From an uncultured Fusobacterium sp. (GTDB taxonomy: Bacteria > Fusobacteriota > Fusobacteriia > Fusobacteriales > Fusobacteriaceae): a DNA stretch of 22,836 nucleotides. The notes under the pieces were generated by a model. That model ran no database searches and had not been told where the DNA came from. It saw only the letters and a program-made list of their open reading frames with translations. The position numbers and the translations under genes were made by a program. The stretch is from the NCBI GenBank assembly GCA_900545035.1, contig UQXM01000015.1, forward strand, positions 1 through 22,836, written 5' to 3'. Shown piece by piece: positions 15,836 through 22,836 of the stretch (its first letter is position 1; every line of letters starts with the position of its first letter).

Positions 15836-16600
15836 TTAATCCTTTTTTATTCCCTCTCTGTATTCATGGGTAAAATATTTGTCATACAATTTTGATTTTG
15901 AATATTTATTCCCGAGAAAATCTCCCACAAGTATTTGAGCAGTTTTTGTTATTTTTTCCTCTTTTACTTTTTGGCTTATATTCTCAAGTGTACCTGTTAC
16001 AATTTTTTCATCTGCCCAAGAAGCTCTCTGTACCACAGCAATAGGAGTAGTTTTTTCGTAATGTTTCAAAAGCTTTTCCACAACTTCTTCTATCATCTGA
16101 ACGGAAAGAAATATTGCCATAGAAGCTCTGTGCGAAGCAAGACTTTCAAGTTTTTCTTTTTCCGGAACAGGAGTTCTCCCTTCCATTCTTGTACAGATTA
16201 CAGTTTGACTTACATCAGGAAGAGTAAACTCTTTTTTAAGAGCTGCCGCTGCTGCAAGGAATGAACTTACTCCGGGAACAACTTCATACTCTATTTCATG
16301 CTCATCTAAAATATCCATCTGTTCTCTGTGAGCTCCGAAAATTGCAGGGTCGCCTGTATGAACTCTCGCAACTTTTTTATTATTTTTTACAGCAGTTATC
16401 ATAATGTTCATAACTTCTTCAAGATTAAGAACAGCACTGTTATATATTTCTGCTCCATTTTTATGACAATCTATTACTTCTTTCGGAACAAGAGAACCTG
16501 CATATATTATTACATCTGCTTCTTTTATAATTCTCTGTCCTTTCACTGTAATAAGTTCCGGGTCGCCCGGTCCCGCTCCTATGAAATATACTTTTTCCAT
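15836..16600 (-). CDS. cbiF: Cobalt-precorrin-4 C11-methyltransferase
   Basis: CbiF/CobM methylates C11. The 254-residue protein has the tetrapyrrole methylase motifs VYFIGAGPGDPELITVKG (4-21), ADVIIYAGSLVP (28-39, typical of CbiF/CobM), RVHTGDPAIFGAHREQMD, VPGVSSFLAAAAALKKEFTLP and a TRMEGRTPVPEKE segment that is a strong C11-methyltransferase signature. Length is typical. The start ATG lies 22 nt inside the 3' end of cbiL, with AGGAGG 9 nt upstream (16610-16615). Confidence 0.97.
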   Translation of the reverse strand: MEKVYFIGAGPGDPELITVKGQRIIKEADVIIYAGSLVPKEVIDCHKNGAEIYNSAVLNLEEVMNIMITAVKNNKKVARVHTGDPAIFGAHREQMDILDEHEIEYEVVPGVSSFLAAAAALKKEFTLPDVSQTVICTRMEGRTPVPEKEKLESLASHRASMAIFLSVQMIEEVVEKLLKHYEKTTPIAVVQRASWADEKIVTGTLENISQKVKEEKITKTAQILVGDFLGNKYSKSKLYDKYFTHEYREGIKKD

Positions 16601-17298
16601 TTTTCCACTCCTCCTTTTTTAAGAATTATTGTAGAAAAATATGGTATATTTTCTTCATCTGCTTCATCCAGATTAAAATATATTTTCTGTTTTTCTTTTC
16701 CTGATTCCGAAACCATAAAAATATTATTCATAAGTCCCATTTTTTTCAAAACCTCTTTCAGCTCTTTAAATTTCAGTGCCGCTTTCATAAAAACAATATT
16801 GTCTGCACTTTTTATTTCCTTTTCAATATCACAATTTTTATGAAGAGGAACAACCTTTAAAGTTTCATTTCCCATTACAAGAGGAAGATTAAATCTCGAA
16901 GTTATATCGGCAAAAGAAGATATCCCTGCTATCGTTATCACCTCATGCACGTCTGAAATATTTTCAAGAAGATACACATAAGTACTGAATGTCATAGGAT
17001 CACCTATTGTTAAAAATCCTACATTTTTTCCCATGCCAAGATATTTTTCCACAACAGCTCCGTTTCTCATTCTCTCTTCCTGTCTTCTTTTTATATCCGG
17101 ATTCATGGAAAATTCCATATTTATTATCTTGCTTTCCGGCTTCAGATAATCTTTTGCTATTGAATATGCTGTGCTTTCAAAATCTCTCCCTGCATCCGGA
17201 ACAATTACAATATCCAGTTCTTTCAAAGCTTTTACAGCTTTAAGTGTTATCATTTCCGGATCGCCCACACCTATTCCTATTCCATAAAATTTACTCAT
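16579..17298 (-). CDS. cbiL: Cobalt-factor II / precorrin-2 C20-methyltransferase
   Basis: CbiL/CobI adds the methyl group at C20, the first dedicated methylation after cobalt insertion. The 239-residue protein begins FYGIGIGVGDPEMITLKAV (4-22), the C20-methyltransferase version of the SAM-site strand, followed by IVPDAGR, LTIGDPMTFSTYVYL and TIAGISSFADITSRFNLPLV. Length is typical. The start overlaps cbiT by 8 nt (ATGAGTAA); AGGAG lies 12 nt upstream. In the Salmonella cbi operon, cbiL is placed near the end, whereas here it stands between cbiT and cbiF. Confidence 0.95.
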   Translation of the reverse strand: MSKFYGIGIGVGDPEMITLKAVKALKELDIVIVPDAGRDFESTAYSIAKDYLKPESKIINMEFSMNPDIKRRQEERMRNGAVVEKYLGMGKNVGFLTIGDPMTFSTYVYLLENISDVHEVITIAGISSFADITSRFNLPLVMGNETLKVVPLHKNCDIEKEIKSADNIVFMKAALKFKELKEVLKKMGLMNNIFMVSESGKEKQKIYFNLDEADEENIPYFSTIILKKGGVEKWKKYIS

Positions 17299-17875
17299 AA
17301 AATTTATCTTCTCCTTTTTCTCCGCTTATGATGTAAATAGGATTTTCACCGTACATCATTGTATATCCGCCGATTTTTTTCCCTCGGGACACAGATATAT
17401 TTACAATTTCTGCATTCTTTATTTTGTATTTTTCAAAAATATTTTGCACTTTTGAAAGAGTTTCCAAAGCAATTGCATTTATGACAATAATACTTTTTTC
17501 ATCTCCGTATTTTATAAAATATTTTATTATCTCTTCAAGATTTCCTCCCGAACCTCCCACAAACATTCTGTCAAATTTTTTGATACTCAAGTCATCAGGA
17601 GCTGTACCGTGTATTATTTCCAAATTTTTTATACCAAATTTTTCGATGTTCTGTTTTATAAGCTCCACAGCTTCAAATTTTCTTTCCACAGCGAACACTT
17701 TTCCTTTTTTTAAATATGTAGCCGCTTCTATTCCCACAGAGCCTGTTCCTGCTCCCACATCAATAAGAACAGAATCTTCAAAAAGATTAAGCTTTGCCAC
17801 AGATACAGCTCTCACTTCTTGTTTTGTCATGGGAACTTCCCCTCTTATAAAATCTTTGTCAGCTATATGTCCCAT
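17291..17875 (-). CDS. cbiT: Cobalt-precorrin-6B C15-methyltransferase (decarboxylating)
   Basis: CbiT methylates C15 and decarboxylates the C12 acetate side chain. The 194-residue protein is a class I (Rossmann) methyltransferase, unlike the other methylases of the operon. It has GEVPMTKQEVRAVSVAKL at 12-29, the SAM motif DVGAGTGSVGIEAA (39-52), AVERKFEAVELIKQN and FVGGSGGNLEEII. In aerobic organisms CbiE and CbiT are usually fused as CobL; here they are separate but coupled, since the ATG shares one base with the cbiE stop (TAATG). Confidence 0.96.
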   Translation of the reverse strand: MGHIADKDFIRGEVPMTKQEVRAVSVAKLNLFEDSVLIDVGAGTGSVGIEAATYLKKGKVFAVERKFEAVELIKQNIEKFGIKNLEIIHGTAPDDLSIKKFDRMFVGGSGGNLEEIIKYFIKYGDEKSIIVINAIALETLSKVQNIFEKYKIKNAEIVNISVSRGKKIGGYTMMYGENPIYIISGEKGEDKFYE

Positions 17876-18507
17876 TATTTCTCCTTTTTAACAATAAGCA
17901 CATTCATTTTATACTCTCTGTTATATTCTTCATAATCCTTGGCATAGAACTCTGTTATTACTTCATCTGAATAAGACAGTCTTTCACCGCATATAAGCTT
18001 TGCATAAGGAAAATTATTTTTCATCAAAATCCTTCCTATTATATATGGAGAATTTTCATTATCTGTAAGAAGCACTATCCCTGCTCTGCTCTCAGCATAA
18101 ACCTTTGGAATATCAAGCTCTCTTCCGTGTACACTGTAAAGATTATAATTTTCCCAAGTTTCTCCAAGCTTTGCAAAAAGATACTGAAAAGATGATATTC
18201 CCGGTACTGTGTTAAAAACTCTGCTGTCAATATTCTTTTTAAGATAATTTAAAAGACTGTAAAATCCTGTATCTCCTGAAACAATTACAGTAATCTCTCT
18301 ATCCTTATTTTCAGAAATAAATTTTATCATTTCAGGAAGTTTTTTTAAAATATATTTTTCCTGACTTTCTGAAAGAAAAGAGGAAATATCTTCAATATGT
18401 CTTTCTCCTCCTATTATAATTTCAGCAGATTTGATACATTTTATTCCCGCACCTGTGAGATAGTCTGTATTCCCTGTTCCAAGTCCCACAACATTAATTT
18501 TTTTCAT
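17875..18507 (-). CDS. cbiE: Cobalt-precorrin-7 C5-methyltransferase
   Basis: CbiE methylates C5. The 210-residue protein is a short member of the tetrapyrrole methylase family with INVVGLGTGNTDYLTGAG, IIGGERHIE (typical of CbiE), VIVSGDTGFYSLLNYL and VPGISSFQYLFAKLGETW. The ATG lies inside the end of cbiD (14-nt overlap). It is followed without a gap by cbiT, with which it acts in sequence. Confidence 0.95.
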   Translation of the reverse strand: MKKINVVGLGTGNTDYLTGAGIKCIKSAEIIIGGERHIEDISSFLSESQEKYILKKLPEMIKFISENKDREITVIVSGDTGFYSLLNYLKKNIDSRVFNTVPGISSFQYLFAKLGETWENYNLYSVHGRELDIPKVYAESRAGIVLLTDNENSPYIIGRILMKNNFPYAKLICGERLSYSDEVITEFYAKDYEEYNREYKMNVLIVKKEK

Positions 18508-19642
18508 ATTTAACCTCTTTTTTCAAATCTTCAGCCAGTTCGTAAAATTCTCTGCTGTGTCCCAGTTCCTCTCCGCCGAAAGAAAACAGCAGAACTTCAC
18601 ATTTTAAATCTTCACATTTTGTATATTCCACACATTTTTTTGCTGCTTTTTCTGCTATCATCTGAAATACTTTTTTTTCTGTTACATACTCACAAGCTTC
18701 TTCCACTGTATTCGAATTTAAAATTTTAAAAATATTTTCAGATTTTTCTCCTGCAAGAAAAGCATTTGCTCCGAAAATTTCCATACGGCAGTCTGCTGTT
18801 CTGCTGTGAGTATTGTATATTCCTCCTGCAAGCTTTACAGCCTTGCCGATATGTCCAACAAGAATTATTCTTTTAAATCCCAGCTCTGCTGCACATTCAA
18901 ACATAAATCCCACATAATTGCTCATAAGAATAACTCTTTCTGTATCAAGTCCCATTTTTTCACAATATTTTTTCCCATGATTTCCGAAAGCAAAAACAAC
19001 CCAGTCGCTTCCTTTATTTTCTTTCAATACTTTCAGCTCTGTAAAAAGAGATTGTTTCAAAGCTTCTTCACTCATAGGATTTAATATCCCTGTTGACCCA
19101 AGAATTGAAAGCCCTCCGACTATTCCCAATTTTTCATTGAAAGTTTTTTTGGCTTTTTCTCTTCCTTGAGGTATATATATTATAATTTCAAACTTAATAT
19201 CTCTGTCTTTAATATTTTCAGCAATTTCTTTTACGCTGTTTTCTATCATTTTAAGAGGTCCCGGATTTACAGCTGATTTTCCGACAGAACATTGAAGTCC
19301 TTTTTTCGTAGAAATTCCTACTCCTCTTCCTCCATAAACCAAAATATTATTAAAATAATATCCTCTCTTTATTTCAGGAAAATTTTTTACAATTTTTACT
19401 TTCACACAAATATCAATTCCGTTTGTAACATCAGGGTCATCCCCTGAATATTTTTCCACAACAGCTGTACAAAAATTTTTTCTTTTTCTGATTTTTTTTA
19501 TGGGAATTTCTAAAATCTCTCCATTCAATGCTTCAATCTCAGTCATTTTAATTTCTTGATTTTCAATAAGAGATATAAGAGCTGCTTTTACACAGGCTGA
19601 CACACAACTTCCTGTTGTATATCCTGATTTTAAAATTTTCAT
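18494..19642 (-). CDS. cbiD: Cobalt-precorrin-5B C1-methyltransferase
   Basis: CbiD methylates C1 in the anaerobic pathway and is unrelated to the other methylases. The 382-residue protein begins with the family signature SGYTTGSCVSACVKAA (6-21), then has YSGDDPDVTNG (65-75), YGGRGVGISTKKGL, AVNPGP, LGSTGILNPMSEEA and LVGHIGKAVKLAGGIYNTHS. Length and order are typical of CbiD. The ATG directly abuts the stop of the cbiA-cbiC gene (no gap, no overlap). Presence of CbiD together with CbiG marks the anaerobic route. Confidence 0.97.
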   Translation of the reverse strand: MKILKSGYTTGSCVSACVKAALISLIENQEIKMTEIEALNGEILEIPIKKIRKRKNFCTAVVEKYSGDDPDVTNGIDICVKVKIVKNFPEIKRGYYFNNILVYGGRGVGISTKKGLQCSVGKSAVNPGPLKMIENSVKEIAENIKDRDIKFEIIIYIPQGREKAKKTFNEKLGIVGGLSILGSTGILNPMSEEALKQSLFTELKVLKENKGSDWVVFAFGNHGKKYCEKMGLDTERVILMSNYVGFMFECAAELGFKRIILVGHIGKAVKLAGGIYNTHSRTADCRMEIFGANAFLAGEKSENIFKILNSNTVEEACEYVTEKKVFQMIAEKAAKKCVEYTKCEDLKCEVLLFSFGGEELGHSREFYELAEDLKKEVKYEKN

Positions 19643-21664
19643 TTAAAATCCCTCTCTCTTATATATCTGATATAAAATTCCATGAAGAATAGCAACAGTT
19701 ACAGTGCTTCCTCCTTTTCTTCCCTCAACGGTAATATAAGGAATGCCTGTATTTTTAAAAACTTCTTTTGAATCGGCAGCTCCCACAAATCCCACAGGTG
19801 CTCCAACAACAAGAGATGGTTTTTCGATTTCTTTATTTTCAATCATCTCTTTCAGTTTATAAAGAGCTGTGGGAGCATTTCCAATAAGAAAAATTTTGGT
19901 TTCTTTGTCTTTCCCTGCTTTTTCCATTCCGATTATAGACCTTGTTACTCCTCTTAATTTTGCTTCTTTGGCTGTTTCTTCATCGCCGACAAGACAATAA
20001 GGTACACAGTTAAATTTTTTCAAAATATTTTTGTTTAAACCGTTTACTATCATATTTGTATCACAATAAATTCTGCATCCGCTTTTCAAAGCTCTTTTCC
20101 CAGCTTCAACAGGGCTGTTTAAAAACTTTAAAAGATCTGCATATTCAAAATCCGCTGTTGTGTGAATAACTCTTTTTACAACAGGAAGCTCTTCCTCCGA
20201 AAATTTTTCAGCTCTGTTTCCCAATTCTTCTGTTATAATTTCAAAACTTCTTTTTTCAATATATTCAGGGATTTTTATATAATCATTATTTTTGTCTTTA
20301 TTCATTTTTTGCTCCTTATATTTTACAGCTTTTTCCAAAAGATTAAAAATTATTTCTGTACTTCCTCTGAAATAAAGATGAGGATATCCACATAAAAGAT
20401 TTTTTGAATGAACTCCACATTCCCATTTTCTTCCGTCAGGTTTTTCTATTTTAAAAACTCTCTCCTTTGTATTCAAATTTTCATTTTTTAATTTTGAATA
20501 ATGAAATTCATGTCCTTTTCCATGAAATCCTTTATATTCTACATTAATATATCCAAATCTTTTTATATTAAGTCTGCCTGTCATTTCAATTTCATCATCT
20601 GTAAGACCTATAAATCTGTATTCTTTTCCTACTGTGTCTGTAAGAGATTTTGAAAGATAAATATATCCGCCGCACTCTCCGTAAATAACTCCGTTTTTGT
20701 TATAAAATTCCTGTATTGATTTTTTCATAGAAATATTTTCTGAAAGTTCACAAGCATAATTTTCGGGATATCCACCGCCAAAATACAACATATGAATATT
20801 TTCCGGAATTTTTTTATCGCAAACAGGAGAAAAATATTTCAACTCTGCTCCCAGTTCCTGTAAAAATTCAAGATTATCATTATAATAAAATGAAAAAGCT
20901 TCATCTTTTGCAATCCCTATTTTTATTCCCGAATATTTTCCCTTCAGATTATCTGAAATATTATTTTCTGTTTTTGTTTGTTTTTTCACTTCTACAAATT
21001 CAATACTTTTATAAATCCTATCAATATCAACAGTTTTTTGTATTTCTTTTTTCAGCTTTTCTGTTTTTTCTTTAAGATTTTTTATCTCATCGGCTTGAAT
21101 AAGTCCCAAATGTCTGCTCGAAATTTCTATATCTTTAAATTTCGGCAGATAACCAAAACATTCTATATTACAGTATTTTTCTACAGCTTCTTTTAAAATA
21201 TTGTAAGTTTTTTCACTTGAAACTCTGTTTATTATCACACCAATAATATTTACTCTTCTGTCAAAATTCTGATACCCCATTATCTGTGCTGCTATGCTTG
21301 TACTTTTTCCTGTTCCGTCAACCACAAGTATTACAGGAAGATTTAAAATTCTGCTGATATGTGCCGAACTTCCGTTATCAAGAGAATTGCTCATTCCGTC
21401 ATAAAGTCCCATTACTCCCTCAACAATTAAAACAGAATTTTTTTGGCTTTTTTCAGCAAAAATTTTTTTTATTCCCTCTTCCCCCATAAGAAAATAATCT
21501 AAATTATAACTTTTATTTCCCGTTACATATTCATGAAATTTTCCGTCGATGTAATCAGGACCTGCTTTGAAAGGCATAACATTATCAAAACAACTCATAA
21601 GCCCCATTGACAATGTGGTTTTTCCTGTTCCACTGTTTGTTCCTCCCAAAAGAAATCCTTTCAT
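19643..21664 (-). CDS. cbiA-cbiC: Fused cobyrinate a,c-diamide synthase and cobalt-precorrin-8 methylmutase
   Basis: One 673-residue frame holds two enzymes. Residues 1-447 are a full CbiA, which amidates the a and c carboxylates using glutamine and ATP: P-loop GGTNSGTGKTTLS (7-19), VEGVMGLYDG (81-90), glutaminase nucleophile Cys331 in YGECGGY and His429 in GYPHLYF. Residues about 463-673 are CbiC, which moves the C11 methyl to C12: KRSFEII (471-477), catalytic His501 in VIHTTADF, GNAPTALY and GAPVGFVGAADSKE. The junction KYKEQK is encoded by what looks like a former cbiC leader; an in-frame ATG (codon 454) has AAGGAG 6 nt before it, so free 220-residue CbiC may also be made. The start overlaps cobD by 4 nt (ATGA). 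Confidence 0.95.
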   Translation of the reverse strand: MKGFLLGGTNSGTGKTTLSMGLMSCFDNVMPFKAGPDYIDGKFHEYVTGNKSYNLDYFLMGEEGIKKIFAEKSQKNSVLIVEGVMGLYDGMSNSLDNGSSAHISRILNLPVILVVDGTGKSTSIAAQIMGYQNFDRRVNIIGVIINRVSSEKTYNILKEAVEKYCNIECFGYLPKFKDIEISSRHLGLIQADEIKNLKEKTEKLKKEIQKTVDIDRIYKSIEFVEVKKQTKTENNISDNLKGKYSGIKIGIAKDEAFSFYYNDNLEFLQELGAELKYFSPVCDKKIPENIHMLYFGGGYPENYACELSENISMKKSIQEFYNKNGVIYGECGGYIYLSKSLTDTVGKEYRFIGLTDDEIEMTGRLNIKRFGYINVEYKGFHGKGHEFHYSKLKNENLNTKERVFKIEKPDGRKWECGVHSKNLLCGYPHLYFRGSTEIIFNLLEKAVKYKEQKMNKDKNNDYIKIPEYIEKRSFEIITEELGNRAEKFSEEELPVVKRVIHTTADFEYADLLKFLNSPVEAGKRALKSGCRIYCDTNMIVNGLNKNILKKFNCVPYCLVGDEETAKEAKLRGVTRSIIGMEKAGKDKETKIFLIGNAPTALYKLKEMIENKEIEKPSLVVGAPVGFVGAADSKEVFKNTGIPYITVEGRKGGSTVTVAILHGILYQIYKREGF
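20303..20317 (-). promoter_or_regulatory. Internal ribosome binding site and ATG for the CbiC half
   Basis: Minus strand: AAGGAG (20312-20317), 6-nt spacer CAAAAA, ATG (20303-20305) in frame at codon 454 of the fusion. The distance and sequence are as good as those of normal starts here, and the product would be 220 residues, close to stand-alone CbiC. Confidence 0.6.
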
Positions 21665-22728
21665 TTCAATACCTCTTTCATTGCAGAAATTACTTTTTTA
21701 TTTTTCTCTCTGTCCTTTATTGCCAGTCTTATATAATATTCATTTAAAAATTTAAAATTTGAAGCATTTCTTACAAGAATATTTTTTTCTTCCATTTTAT
21801 TTTTAAAATCTTCCGATTTTATATTTTTTAATTTTATGAGAATAAAATTTGTTTCAGTGTTATATACTTTCAGTTTTTCTTTCGTTTCAAATTCTTTCAG
21901 AGAATTTGTAAACCAGATTCTTTCTTCATCTATCCATTTCTCAGTTTGTGAAATATATTTTTTATCTTTCAAAATAACTTTCCCTGCAAGGTCTGCAAAA
22001 CCATTTATGCTCCAAGGCTCTCTTATTTCGTTTATTTTCTCTGTTATTTTTTTATCAAAACATATTCCATATCCCAGTCTTAATCCCGGAAGTGCAAAAA
22101 ATTTTGTTAAAGCTCTTAAAATAAAAATATTTTCAGAACAGAATTCTGCTGCACTTTTTTCCTGCCATTCTGAAATAAATTCTATAAAACATTCGTCCAA
22201 AAACAATTTTGTCCCTGATTTTATAAGTTCTAAATTTATTTCATTTATTATTTCTTTTGAAATAAAATTCCCTGTAGGATTATTTGGATTGCATATAACT
22301 GCAAGATTATAATTTTTTGCTGTTTCAATAAATCTGTCTTTATCCAGAATAAAATCTTCTTTTTCTTTCAGCTCAAAATAATCTATCTCTGCTCCTGCAT
22401 TTTTCAAAGCTCTTTCATATTCAGCAAAAGTTGGAGAAACTATTAAAACTTTTTTAGGATTCAAAGCTTTTGCAAAAAGAAAAAGCACTTCTGTTGCTCC
22501 GTTTCCCACAATAATATTTTCAGAATTTATATCATTATAGTTTCCTATGCTCTTTCTAAGCTCCACATAATTTATATCGGGATATCTTTCCAAAATAAAA
22601 AAATTTTCAGACACTGCTTTTTTTAAAGTTTCCGGAACACCTAAGGGATTAATGTTTGAACTGTAATCAAGTATCCCCTCTTTTCCCTCTCTCTGAAGTT
22701 TATATATATTTCCGCCGTGTAAATCCAT
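21661..22728 (-). CDS. cobD: L-threonine-O-3-phosphate decarboxylase
   Basis: CobD makes (R)-1-amino-2-propanol phosphate, the linker that joins the corrin ring to the nucleotide loop. The 355-residue fold-type I PLP enzyme resembles histidinol-phosphate aminotransferase: N-terminal HGGNIYKL and LDYSSNINPLG (20-30), which favour CobD over HisC, GNGATEVLF (75-83), NPNNPTG (147-153), Asp178 in FLDECFIEF, and Lys209 in RALTKFFALPGLRLGYG as the Schiff-base lysine. Length fits. The ATG has AAGGGG about 5 nt upstream. It is the first visible gene of the B12 operon. CbiB, which uses its product, is not in the window. HisC remains the alternative, but the N-terminus and context argue strongly for CobD. 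Confidence 0.94.
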   Translation of the reverse strand: MDLHGGNIYKLQREGKEGILDYSSNINPLGVPETLKKAVSENFFILERYPDINYVELRKSIGNYNDINSENIIVGNGATEVLFLFAKALNPKKVLIVSPTFAEYERALKNAGAEIDYFELKEKEDFILDKDRFIETAKNYNLAVICNPNNPTGNFISKEIINEINLELIKSGTKLFLDECFIEFISEWQEKSAAEFCSENIFILRALTKFFALPGLRLGYGICFDKKITEKINEIREPWSINGFADLAGKVILKDKKYISQTEKWIDEERIWFTNSLKEFETKEKLKVYNTETNFILIKLKNIKSEDFKNKMEEKNILVRNASNFKFLNEYYIRLAIKDREKNKKVISAMKEVLK

Positions 22729-22787
22729 TATTTCCCCTTTCTTACAAATTTACTAAATAAAATTATTTATTACTAATTCAAGAATAG

Positions 22788-22817
22788 AAAAAAAACTCAA
22801 ACCTGTAAAACAAGTTT
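22788..22817 (-). terminator. Terminator-like hairpin in the B12 operon leader
   Basis: Minus strand: AAACTTG (22811-22817), loop TTTTA, CAGGTTT (22799-22805), 7 pairs with one G-U, a GAG spacer, then eight T (22788-22795). It lies about 60 nt before cobD. I see no convincing promoter between it and cobD, so it may be a leader attenuator; it could also be the terminator of a gene beyond the window. Confidence 0.6.
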
Positions 22818-22836
22818 CTCCTTGAACATTTTCTCC

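Noticed and set aside
21661..22728. Histidinol-phosphate aminotransferase (HisC) for the PLP enzyme
   Set aside because: The HGGN and DYSSNINPLG N-terminus and its position at the head of the cbi operon fit CobD better.
1..22836. Many plus-strand open frames of 60-170 codons
   Set aside because: All lie opposite well-supported minus-strand genes, are rich in Phe, Ser, Ile and Lys as expected from reversed AT-rich coding sequence, and show no domain or good ribosome binding site.

Overview
The window is AT-rich, and every gene I can support lies on the minus strand, so transcription runs from high to low coordinates. A lipoprotein of the outer-membrane lipid transport family (MlaA) points to a diderm bacterium. 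The base composition, the complete anaerobic (early cobalt insertion) corrin pathway, the fused CobA-HemD enzyme and the catabolic threonine ammonia-lyase fit a Fusobacterium-like anaerobe. The genus is inferred from these traits; no 16S or other marker is present.

Right part (22836 down to about 10922): one long, tightly packed B12 operon in the order cobD, cbiA-cbiC (one fused reading frame), cbiD, cbiE, cbiT, cbiL, cbiF, cbiG, cbiH, cbiJ, hemC, cobA-hemD. HemC and CobA-HemD take porphobilinogen to precorrin-2. CbiL, H, F, G, D, J, E, T and C build the corrin ring, CbiA amidates side chains a and c, and CobD makes aminopropanol phosphate for the lower-loop linker. Most junctions overlap or abut (ATGA, TAATG, 8-nt ATGNNTAA overlaps), so translation is probably coupled. 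The leader of the operon, at the window edge, carries a terminator-like hairpin. The cobalt chelatase, precorrin-2 dehydrogenase, CbiB, CbiP, the nucleotide-loop genes and cobalt transport are not in the window.

Middle part (10921 to 5956): threonine ammonia-lyase (ilvA) with its own strong promoter; a two-gene unit of an exported alpha/beta serine hydrolase and MlaA, the latter starting at TTG inside the end of the hydrolase; then a WalJ/YycJ-type metallo-beta-lactamase-fold nuclease followed by a degenerate uracil-DNA-glycosylase-like protein.

Left part (5955 to 1): yebC (GTG start), recG, proS, and an alpha-methylacyl-CoA racemase/CaiB-type gene that runs off the left edge almost complete. 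Hairpin terminators follow yebC, proS and mlaA. No gene-free stretch exceeds about 120 bases, and I see no tRNA, rRNA, CRISPR or insertion sequence. The most distinctive points are the cbiA-cbiC read-through fusion that still keeps an internal ribosome binding site for cbiC, the UDG-like protein lacking its expected iron-sulfur cysteines and active-site motifs, and the structured leaders of recG and of the B12 operon.
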